Assembly: GCA_016648135.1 (NCBI GenBank)
Contig: JADDOH010014948.1
Span: 1-64,000 of the forward strand
DNA from: Agrypnia vestita
Taxonomy: Eukaryota; Arthropoda; Insecta; Trichoptera; Phryganeidae
DNA: 64,000 nucleotides
Direction: 5' to 3'
Positions 55,978 to 64,000 of this stretch are shown here, in pieces. Numbering within the stretch: position 1 is the first letter of the stretch; each line of letters begins with the position of its first letter. The notes beneath the pieces were generated by a model, which saw only the letters and a program-made list of their open reading frames with translations, ran no database searches and was not told the origin of the DNA. A program made the translations under genes and the position numbers.

Positions 55978-56693
55978 CAGGGTTATTTGTAAAACATTAA
56001 TAACCTCGCAGGACTATATTCCTGCCTTGATTATGAGTCGAAAATGTTCAACCTATTATGACCTAATATCAATAGTTATGGAGATATGTGACATCAAAGT
56101 TTGCATTTTTTTTTCAATATTTCTGACTTATTTTTTGTAAAACGTTGGACTATTGGGTTATTTTTAAAACATGAATAACTTCGCAGGACTATATTCCTCC
56201 CTTGATTATGAGTCGAAAATGTTCGAGCTATTATGACCTAATATCAATAGTTAAGGAGATATGCGACATCAAATTTTGCATTTTTTTTTTCAATATTTCT
56301 GACTTATTTTTTGTAAAACGTTGGACTATCATTACAGTAACTCATATTAAATACGAAAAATTTATTCACTTTAATACAAGTCAAATAAAAAAATAAAAAC
56401 CTTCGAAAAACATTCCAATTGGAATTTTTTCAAGGTTTTTATCATTTTATTTAACTTGTATTGAAACGAACGAATTTTTTGTAACCGGTATGAGTTACTG
56501 TAATTAAAGTCCAACGTTTTACAAAAAATAAGTCGTAAATATTGAAAAAAAATTGCAAACTTTGATGTCGCATATCTCTTTAACTATTGATATTAGGTCA
56601 TAATTGCTTGAACATTTTCGACTCATAATCAAGTCAGGAATATAGCCCTACGAGGTTATTAATGTTTTACAAACAACCCTGTATACATATTTC
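55978..56693. mobile_element. Foldback element, copy 3, with duplicated left arm
   Basis: Starts ACAGGGTTATTTGTAAAACA and ends TTACAAACAACCCTGTATA. Arms: CCTTGATTATGAGTCGAAAA, ACATCAAAGTTTGCATTTTT, GACTTATTTTTTGTAAAACG on the left; inverted on the right; centre AAACCTTCGAAAAACATTCC / GGAATTTTTTCAAGG. About 180 bp of the left arm occurs twice in direct order (55,985 and 56,155 onward). Confidence 0.8.
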
Positions 56694-56737
56694 TATTCCA
56701 TATATTTTTACTCCATATTTTACATTGTCTTCTGAAG

Positions 56738-56897
56738 CGTGTGAGTTGTTTAGTATTCAGAATCTAGACCTCGCTACCATTTGTAAGGATTGGAGGAATA
56801 CTCCGGACAAAGAGTCTTCTATTAAGAAACAATGGCATGTTATTTGCAAAGGCCATATCAATCCTCCATTTGCTCTCCAGCTTATTCTATTAAGTAT
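56738..56897 (+). other. Possible isolated coding exon
   Basis: After a pyrimidine-rich TTTTACATTGTCTTCTGAAG the frame stays open and balanced: NLDLATICKDWRNTPDKESS, KKQWHVICKGHINPPFALQL, then TTAA|GTATGT, a plausible donor. No family was recognised, and it does not match the part of PHF14 expected next. It could equally be a transposon fragment. Confidence 0.25.
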
Positions 56898-57119
56898 GTA
56901 ATACAATAATTGTTACCAATTATAAGTTTTCAAACTTTTATAGGATGCTATTGCCGTTCAAAAATTTATTTGCGTTCATCCTGATCATAAAATTAATTAT
57001 TATGTCCACCACAATATCTAAAATATGATATTTTGATGTTTATAAAACATAAAATAGGTACCTCATATTTATCATATCGAGTTACATAGTAATAAATGCT
57101 GGCATTTAGTTCATAGTTT

Positions 57120-57595
57120 ATTTTTATAATGTATATAAAAACCTGATGAGGGGCATACAAACAAAACCGCCAGTATGCTATATACGTTTTTTATAATTAG
57201 AGATGCGAACACGGAATACGTGTTGCACCAATATTCCTACGCTTTTCCTAATAGCTTGTGCTATGAGAATAGGACTAATTTTCTGGTGTCCTGGAATGGA
57301 GCTCGAACCACCGACCATCAATCAGATCACTAGGCGAACATCATGACGCTACACCAGCGAGCTACTCATGTATTTACAACTGATTTTATAGCCGGAGCAG
57401 AACTTTAAAACTTTATATTGTTTTGATATGTTTTAACAACATGCACCTATAATGTTTTTGAGAGTAATGTAATTAATTATGTATTCATACGCATGTACGT
57501 AAGAAATAAGCTTTAATACGCTCTACTGTCGTTAATTGCGTACTGGCGGTTTTGTTTCCGTATCCCTCATTTCTTTTCTATGCTTAAATATATTG
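57120..57595. repeat. Inverted repeat CAAAACCGCCAGTA enclosing a SINE
   Basis: CATACAAACAAAACCGCCAG at 57,156 and its reverse complement CTGGCGGTTTTGTTTCCGTA at 57,542 face each other about 400 bp apart; both are preceded by a GATGAGGG / ATGAGGG sequence in their own direction. A family B SINE lies between them. Confidence 0.6.
57200..57368 (-). repeat. tRNA-derived SINE, family B, best head
   Basis: On the minus strand: GCTGGTGTAGCGTCATGATG (A-box), GGTGGTTCGAGCTCC (B-box), TTAGTCCTATTCTCATAGCA, CAACACGTATTCCGTGTTCG and CATCTC. It resembles the copies at 54.7 and 60.9 kb. Confidence 0.7.
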
Positions 57596-57962
57596 AATAA
57601 TGAAATAATAATGTTCATAACATTTAAATAAAAAATATTTGTTGATGAATTAATAAAGTTGTTCAGCATAATTCATCAAATAAGTGAGTTAAAGGTACTT
57701 CACAATTTTTTTACGGATATAATTATAAATAATTCACTAATAGAAATCGTAAAAGCTTAAGCGACAATTAATTCAGTTCCACTCAATGGTAATGAGACGA
57801 TCTCCGTTTTGTATGGGAAAAAGAAATAAAAATATTGCGCCATAAAAAATATTTTTTACTCGAATCGTCGAAGTTTGCACAAATAAAAAAATCGCCACAC
57901 TGAAACTGAAATGTCAACTGTGGTAGCCAGTACGCATTAACTTCAAAACTTGTCTCAATTTT

Positions 57963-58268
57963 ATGTCCTCTTATGGAAGAGAATTTCAATGTCTAGACTT
58001 CTCGAGTCTTCCTTATAAGCATCGTCCACATTTCGCCAAAAAAAAATCCCCAAGCATCCGCGACTCCGCCAAAGGGTATTGTTGTATACACCGATACTTG
58101 TATACGTCTATGTCCTTGATTGTACATTTTGATGAGGCGTTCGCGTTTAACCGCCTACCTGTTCGTAAGGGATGGAGCGAGTTTAACGCATCGAGTATTT
58201 GCGGTATGCAGCGAGAGTTTCATTATTTGCAGTGGCATTATGTTCGCAGAATGCTATGGGTAACATAA
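57963..58268 (+). other. Unrecognised 101-codon ORF
   Basis: Open frame in GC-balanced DNA; contains KGWSEFNASSICGMQREFHY. No domain recognised. Codon-rich composition compared with neighbours suggests a fossil coding segment. Confidence 0.2.
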
Positions 58269-58487
58269 ATATAATTAAGGCTAAAAGGTTCTGTTTGTGT
58301 TGCAATTAATTGTCAAACATAGCGGCTGGAAATATTTTAAATTCCGACGGTTTGTTTTCCGGAGGTTAAATGCAAAATTCTCAAAAAGCCTACGGCGAAA
58401 TGATACCGGACGGTATGCCGTATAAACGATAACCCTTCCGTGTTTTTTATAAGTAAGCCCTGCTGCTCATAGAAAAATTTAACATGA

Positions 58488-58796
58488 TCAAAAAAAGAAA
58501 AATAGAAGTGGTTCAAGGGGAAATTTATTTGCGTACGAGATATGAATAGCGGTGATGAGCAGATGAATTAAGATGTTATAAACAATGTTACAATATGTAC
58601 AGATGCCGGCAAACATGTTGAACATTTTTGCGAAGTGGGGGAGAGTTTGTGCATGTACTATTCCACCAACGAGACCCAAAATTTGTCTTCTGCGCATTCC
58701 CCCACCACGCCGAAAAATGTCCAAGAAGTTTGCCGGCAACTTTAAAGGCAAAGACATGTTTTGAGTAGGAGAAGGGTGTATAATGTAAAACGACAT
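58488..58796 (-). other. Unrecognised 102-codon ORF
   Basis: Contains PANFLDIFRRGGGMRRRQIL and a hydrophobic C-terminal half. No family recognised; it may belong to the same fossil element as the ORF at 57.96 kb. Confidence 0.15.
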
Positions 58797-58799
58797 AGG

Positions 58800-59590
58800 T
58801 ACGGTCAGGTTTTTAAAATAAAACTTACAGAATTAATATTTAAGAAATGTGTTGAACTACAAAAAAAACACAACATTTTTATTTTCATAGCGTTAAGTTT
58901 TTGATTGGACATAATTACTAATTTGAGAAAACTAACTTTGTATAACTTCCATAAATAAAATTTGTTTGTTTGCGTGCAGTGCTAACAAGAAGCGTGACTT
59001 TTATTTAAACTTATATTTGGAGAAATTAATTATTATTTATATGAAATCTTTATATCTTAATAATATGTTAAGTATTGTTGTGTTTTACGAAATTATTATT
59101 GAAATATTACAAGATATATCTCTTATTTCACAACTCTTATTGTATAACATTGAGCTCTATACTTTTTTTAAGGAGCATAGCGTCACAAAATTTATTAAAT
59201 TGCGAAGACAGAGCTTATTAAATTGAGAAGATAAAATTTATTATAAAGGACAAGCATACATCGACATATTGTGCTTCGTTATTTGTGTATCACCCATATA
59301 GTTCTGAATACAGCAACAAGCATGACCCCTGATGCGGTTAGGTCCCTAACTTTCAGAGAAGCGAAACTCAGACAGTGAGAAGCTTAGTCTACAAGAAGTT
59401 ATGCTCTCTCTCATAATGGACGTGTGTTGCCCAGTTATCCACCTTTCCTGTATGGTGGAAGATTGTGGCCTTCGACTTAGGAAGTACAGTGCAGCGCAAT
59501 TGATCGATGGAGAGTATTAATAGTCTGTAAATCTCTCATTATCTCAAAATTAAATATTTCTGTGAACGCTGAAAGCCTTATAAAAATAAA
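58800..59590. other. Intergenic DNA
   Basis: AT-rich; a more balanced patch at 59,320-59,480 shows no motif. Confidence 0.35.
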
Positions 59591-59620
59591 CTTAGTTTTC
59601 ACCACTTCTGTATTGAAAAA

Positions 59621-59663
59621 ATATCTACATGTTTCAGAGCCCATGGCCCCTTCATTAGGATAC
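59621..59663 (-). ncRNA. Hammerhead ribozyme-like motif, left arm
   Basis: On the minus strand: GTATC, CTAATGA (G to A in CUGANGA), stem II GGGGCC-ATG-GGCTCT, GAA, self-complementary ACATGT, A, GATAT. Stem I pairs GUAUC with GAUAU; the cleavage triplet GUA is intact. The first core box is broken. Confidence 0.55.
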
Positions 59664-59667
59664 AATT

Positions 59668-59710
59668 GTATCCTGACGAAGGGGCCATGGGCTCTGAAAC
59701 ATGGTGATAT
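59668..59710 (+). ncRNA. Hammerhead ribozyme-like motif, right arm
   Basis: On the plus strand: GTATC, CTGACGA (intact), stem II GGGGCC-ATG-GGCTCT, GAAACATG, then GT where the other arm has TA, then GATAT. The core boxes CUGACGA and GAAAC are intact, stem I pairs over five bases, but the palindromic stem III / cleavage triplet is altered. Confidence 0.6.
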
Positions 59711-60334
59711 TTTATCAATACAAAAGTGGTGAAAACTATTTTTATTTTTATTAATTGTAAAAAAATATTTATTTGGTTATCCAGCAAGAATATATAAATA
59801 CATGATAAGAAAAGATGCAAAAAACAATATTAATGTATTTCCTACAATTATGGGACAACACAGATAAGAAAATGATAATTTTATAGACTTTTATTAACTT
59901 AATGTATATCTGTAACTTCTATATAAATAAAAATCTAGATGTTCCTTTGTACAAAATAGTTAATCTCTGAAAGTTCTTCACCGATTGCTTTGAAATTTTG
60001 ACACAACTTTGCTTTTGAATACGAAAATGTTTTTGTGTACTTAATTTGTTTTTATATACCTACTATTTATTTATATAAATAAATATGTAAATGTTCGATT
60101 GTCCAAAATCTTAAACCTCCTAAAGTTTTTCAATTATTTCTTTGCAATTATAGAAGACAATCTAATATAATAAAGGGGAAAATGTTAGTAACTGTTGGAA
60201 TCCTCGTATCATCATCTGAGGAGAAATTAAAATGCACTGTGAAGTTCCGATGTCACAATATTGAATACTGAAAGTGAAGCTTGAAGCCGGTAAGAGAGGT
60301 TTCAAATTAACCAAAAGCGGTGGAAATTCAATTT

Positions 60335-60398
60335 CTCAGTATATATAATATATATATATATACTATAATATATATATATATATAATACACAGTTGAAA
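60335..60398. repeat. (TA)n microsatellite
   Basis: Interrupted TATATA runs around one ACTATAA. Confidence 0.9.
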
Positions 60399-60850
60399 TA
60401 AAAATGTTTTAACATAGGCAATAGAAAAATATGAACGAATTCATAAATTCATTTTTAAACTCCCTATTTATATTTCAAAATGCGAACGAATTCATTAAGT
60501 GCCACCTATGTAGATTATGTAGCATACTGTGCATGATGAGCTAGTAAATTTTTCATTTATAGAGAATCTGGTGTCAATTATTTCGATATGAGAAATTACT
60601 CATAAAATTTCAATTTCAGCAGATAGGGTTATTGAAACAGATATTTATTTTGTACAACTCACACTGTATATTTTTCCGATATAATGGAAGATGTCAATGT
60701 TTCATAGATCGCCTCGTTGAAGAAATCCAGAAAAAAAAATTCCAGAGTAGATCATTGAAAACCGTATTATTGTATTAATTAAATAATATGGCGACTTGAA
60801 GCATTTTAGAAATGGACCTATAGAATAATGCGCAAAATAAGTTCGATTAC

Positions 60851-61002
60851 CTTGTTGGTGTAGTGGTCATGAAGCTCGCCTAGTGATCTAGTGGCTCGAG
60901 CCTCATAATATCTCGGTCATTAGTTAGTTATTTTCATAGCACAAGCGTTCAGCTTAGTTTAATATGATGCGACACGTATTCCTTGTACGCATCCCTATTT
61001 TT
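60851..61002 (+). repeat. tRNA-derived SINE, family B
   Basis: CTTGTTGGTGTAGTGGTCAT (A-box), GGCTCGAGCCTC (degenerate B-box), GTTATTTTCATAGCACAAGC, GCGACACGTATTCCTTGTAC, CATCCC and an A/T-rich end. Confidence 0.7.
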
Positions 61003-61344
61003 TTTAAAAGAAAAAGAGTTAGGAATGAAGATTTTATAAAAAAAATTATAAAATTATTCAAATTCAAATTTTTCCAAATTTGACAATAATATTATTGAGA
61101 ATAACCATAGTATTGATAAAAATACAGGAGTCCATATTCTTCACATTGATAGTAAAAGTAAACGTCTCAATAATTTAGAAACCCTAGAAATTAAGAAAGC
61201 TATAAATAATAATGAATTTATTATAAACCACCAAAAAAATCTAACTTACAGTCACCTGTTTCTTTCGCACCCTCCATTATTTATCCCCATTTGAAACTGA
61301 GGTATGATTGTTCAAAAATTTGTAAAGGTTAATTAGTGTTAAGT

Positions 61345-61380
61345 ATACCCTGACGAAGGAACGTTGTTTCCAAAACCGAA
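61345..61380 (+). repeat. Degenerate hammerhead-like motif
   Basis: CTGACGA (61,350-61,356) is followed by stem II AGGAAC-GTT-GTTTCC and AAAACC where GAAACC is expected. The G12 core position is lost and no stem III/cleavage triplet is visible. Confidence 0.4.
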
Positions 61381-61797
61381 AACCAAAAATCAGGTGGTGA
61401 TAAACAAAGTTAATTTGTTTAATTATGAAAAAAATCTAATTCATAAAATTCAATCCAGAATCCTTAATATCTCGGTCATGTAATGAGAACCATACAGAAC
61501 ATATAGATATTGGATCTCATAATGATGTGAAACATCATCAGGGCCCTGGAAGAAAGAGAACATGGTGACTGAAGAACTTTAGACAATGGTTCGGTCAGTC
61601 TGCTGTAGAGATTTACTTTCCGAGCCACAGTTAACAAAATGGTGAAAACCGCAGACAAGATGTAAAATTTCAGCATATCTCACATTCGGAATAATCCAAG
61701 ACTATGGTCCCGTTGTTCATACAATGAAAATAAGTATTTCATTATATACTATAATGTCCTGTTAATTTAATCTGACTAAAATAATCCTAATCTAAAT

Positions 61798-61856
61798 TAA
61801 ACAAACCAAACCTAATAACCTAACCTAACCAAACCTAATAACCTAACCTAACCTCA
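61798..61856 (-). repeat. Interstitial telomere-like (TTAGG)n patch
   Basis: About nine CCTAA or near-CCTAA units in 56 bp, including two ACCTAACCTAACC runs; on the minus strand these are TTAGG, the ancestral insect telomere repeat. Too short and degenerate to be a telomere. Confidence 0.6.
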
Positions 61857-62103
61857 TATATTGCCTATGAAATGTCAAAATATGCAGTGCATTTTTCGAA
61901 ACTTTAAAGTGTAATATCTTATTTAATACTTACTTTTTAAATGTAAATTATCTTTCATTTTGTTATTAGCACATTCAATAATATATTGAAATAATCATTT
62001 TCGTTGTATACGCAATGGGACCATTATCTTGGATTTAGCCTCACATTCTTGTATTTTCTCTTCTTAATTCGCAGATCGCTCTGTCCAAATAATGACTATT
62101 ATA

Positions 62104-62327
62104 TTCAAGAACACATTCATATTGGTGAAGTTGTAATTTTTCAGAACAAAGTTCTGCGAAAATTTTAAAACCAAATTGGTTAATCAATTAGAAAGACATA
62201 CAGAAAAATCTAATCCACGAAAAAATCTGTATGTCTTTCTTATTGATTAATTAATTTGGTTTTAAAATTTTCACAGAACTTTGTTCTGAATAATTACAAC
62301 TTCACAAATATGAATGTGTTCTTGAAT
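62104..62327. repeat. Palindrome made of two inverted family C tails
   Basis: TTCAAGAACACATTCATATT ... TTAATCAATTAGAAAGACAT on the left mirrors ATGTCTTTCTTATTGATTAA ... AATATGAATGTGTTCTTGAA on the right, with about 25 bp between. Each arm equals the 3' tail of repeat family C. Confidence 0.9.
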
Positions 62328-62375
62328 ATAATATATGTTGTATATAAGGTGCCTAAAAAATAAAATGAATTAAAT

Positions 62376-62640
62376 TGTTAATTCTGGCGTCCATCTAGCG
62401 GTAGTGTTGCAAAGTAATTTGAACTCCCGTATCGAAAAAAGTGGATTGCTCTAAAAATGGACAGTAATAAAAAATTTATCAATCGAAATATACAAGGCTC
62501 CTATAGCTTAATGGTTAAAGCACCGGTCCCGGAAAGGAGGTGGTCCGGGTTCGAATCCCGGTAGTAGCCAAATATTTTTTCGTAGATAAGATTTTTCTGT
62601 ATGTCTTTCTAATTGATTAATTAATTTGGTTTTAAAATGG
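62376..62640 (+). repeat. Repeat family C, copy 2 (truncated tail)
   Basis: CTGGCGTCCATCTAGCGGTA, AAAAAAGTGGATTGCTCTAA, the tRNA-like block, TTTTTCTGTATGTCTTTCTA, ATTGATTAATTAATTTGG and TTTTAAAATGG. The order equals the minus strand of 53.4-53.77 kb. Confidence 0.8.
62496..62570 (+). pseudogene. tRNA-like block in repeat C, well preserved
   Basis: 75 nt. Acceptor GGCTCCT pairs with AGTAGCC at six of seven positions; D-stem GCTT/AAGC is perfect; the T-arm CCGGG-TTCGAAT-CCCGG is perfect; A-box TAGCTTAATGG and B-box GGTTCGAATCC match pol III consensus. The anticodon arm (CCGGTCCCGGAAAGGAGG) does not form a normal 5-bp stem, as if two bases were lost, so it is more likely a tRNA-derived repeat head than a working tRNA. 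Confidence 0.65.
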
Positions 62641-62644
62641 CCAT

Positions 62645-64000
62645 GTTGTTTACCCACAGAAAGGTTGTTAGGTACGTGGAACATACAAACAAAGAACTTT
62701 AACGACGAGTGTTGAAGACAACAGAAACATTGATCAGTCAATTCTCGACATTTTAGGTGTTTGACAAAATATTTTAACACCTGAACAATTTGCATGTAAT
62801 ATGAGATCTAGAGATTCGATTTGAATACGAAATGTCAGAACATCAATCCTTTGCCGGTCGTGAATATGTATGTATTTTATTTCGAGTATGTAACAATAAA
62901 AAAGAAACGATTATGGACTCCTACGCACAGAGATATTGGTTCTATGCGTCGATCACCGACTCGGAACCCGGATGGCGTATGACGTAATATAATTTCGAAA
63001 AATTTATCACAGTCATTAGATAGTATGCATGGCATTTTGGATATTTTTTGCGAGTGTAGATACACCCTCATATGTGTAATTCGCTTGTGTATTTTTGATA
63101 AATTATATTACAAATTATAAAAACCACCGCTGAATAAGTATTTTACTAAAATGTACACTGAGAGGCTGTTTATCACCTCCTTACCTATCACCTTTTACTT
63201 TATTCATTGGATAAATTAATTAATTCACTAGACTACATATACTAATTTTCATAGACATTAAAATATTTGAAAATATATTACGTATGTACGAGTATATCGA
63301 ACAAATAAAGACGCAATACAGATCGTTAATGTTTGTTTTTTGATTTTGGAAACAAAGTTCCAAACGTGTTGTTATTTATTTATTGTCCTGTTGATGGATA
63401 AAGCAACTTATGCACATCCAACAATAAATATCCAAGGGATAAAGTAATTTTGAATACTAAACGATAGTGAGAATTAATTTTATTCACCATTTAACACAGA
63501 TCTTTCAACTACATGTTCTTTGGTAGTGATGAGATAAAATCGTAATTGTTATCGGTTTCGTAATCAAAACCACACTTATCAACAATCACATATTAATATA
63601 ATTAATAGAAATAAATTTTGTTTTCACCACTTCACGCTTGTTTACGTTTTAGAACTTTCTGATTGATTCAATTCATTAATTTCATACGTATCAAACTTAA
63701 AAAGACAAAATTGGTGGCATTACAATGCTATACAAGTCAAAATACAGAATAAGAAATATTTTTTAGTTCAGAATACGTCCATTTGAGTGTTTTGACTTAA
63801 AATATCTATTGAATATTGGTAACTATCATTCATATATTATTGTAGAGTAATTTTAATACCGTCTCTGTGAGGTTGAAAATGTCATAACATGTGGGCTATA
63901 AAAGCAAAGGCAGCAATATCCAAAAAAAATTTAATGTTTTAAATTCAGGTATTACTAATTTAAAATGTACAGCATTCTAGATTTATGTATCTATTCCTTC
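62645..64000. other. AT-rich DNA to the window end
   Basis: Two minus-strand short ORFs (62,795-62,508 overlapping the tRNA-like repeat, and 63,071-62,877) lack motifs. A single CCGTCTCTGTGAG copy of the 27-kb repeat motif lies at 63,859. No PHF14 exon recognised. Confidence 0.4.

Larger units (their letters stand above)
59592..59740. repeat. Long palindrome (about 70-bp arms) carrying hammerhead motifs
   Basis: TTAGTTTTCACCACTTCTGT...CATGTTTCAGAGCCCATGG on the left is mirrored on the right with no spacer, centred on CAATTG at 59,663-59,668. Each arm contains a hammerhead-type unit. Confidence 0.92.

Noticed and set aside
62508..62795. 95-codon minus ORF ending LLPGFEPGPPPFRDRCFNH
   Set aside because: The familiar-looking PGFEPG segment is the antisense translation of a tRNA T-arm (GGTTCGAATCC), a frequent false protein in insect annotations.

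Overview
The window reads as nuclear DNA of an insect, most probably a moth or butterfly. It is very AT-rich, with one split gene diluted in old transposable elements. Pointers to Lepidoptera are LINE tails that end in a 'CTCTGCCTACCCC...' motif (16.95, 22.9 and 43.0 kb), TAGGTA-type micro-insertions, a mariner of a kind common in moths, and a degenerate TTAGG telomere-like patch (61.8 kb). The order is an inference; insect is much safer.

The only host protein-coding gene I can support is a PHF14 orthologue (PHD finger protein 14, a histone-reading nuclear protein) on the + strand. Thirteen consecutive coding exons lie between 35,610 and 48,901. All splice phases agree, giving 608 complete codons: an acidic N-terminus, PHD1, the zinc-knuckle/extended-PHD module, a coiled coil and the start of the last PHD. 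The start codon lies upstream and was not located. The 3' end is not visible: after 48,901 no exon completing the last PHD was found, so the gene probably continues past the window.

Layout: 1-2.1 kb holds an inverted-copy repeat and a DNA-transposon relic with a Cys/His finger. 2.6-3.3 kb has two weak promoter-like patches. 5-10.3 kb holds SINEs, a foldback element and a ribozyme-like repeat. 10.55-11.1 kb is a CpG-rich island. 12.2-17.7 kb holds a near-perfect palindrome, LINE remnants, a hammerhead-like motif and a decayed LTR. 17.8-19.4 kb is a 5'-truncated LINE with a long reverse-transcriptase ORF. 21.5-26 kb holds LINE tails, a palindrome, a solo LTR with its target duplication and duplicated flanking DNA. 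27-32.1 kb holds inverted-repeat elements, a minisatellite and a MITE. 35.6-48.9 kb is PHF14, whose introns carry at least four DNA-transposon derivatives. 49-64 kb holds a foldback, a nearly intact mariner, two tRNA-derived SINE families, a third repeat family with an internal tRNA-like block, further foldbacks, and more hammerhead-like palindromes.

The least ordinary signals are: several loci with hammerhead-ribozyme core motifs, two of them in long palindromes whose two arms carry different broken core positions; a tandem duplication that copies a PHF14 splice acceptor; paralogous non-coding copies that differ by insertion of TAGGTA-like units; and a repeat family combining a pol III-type tRNA head with a CTCF-like motif. 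All reading was by eye; no alignment, folding or database search was run.
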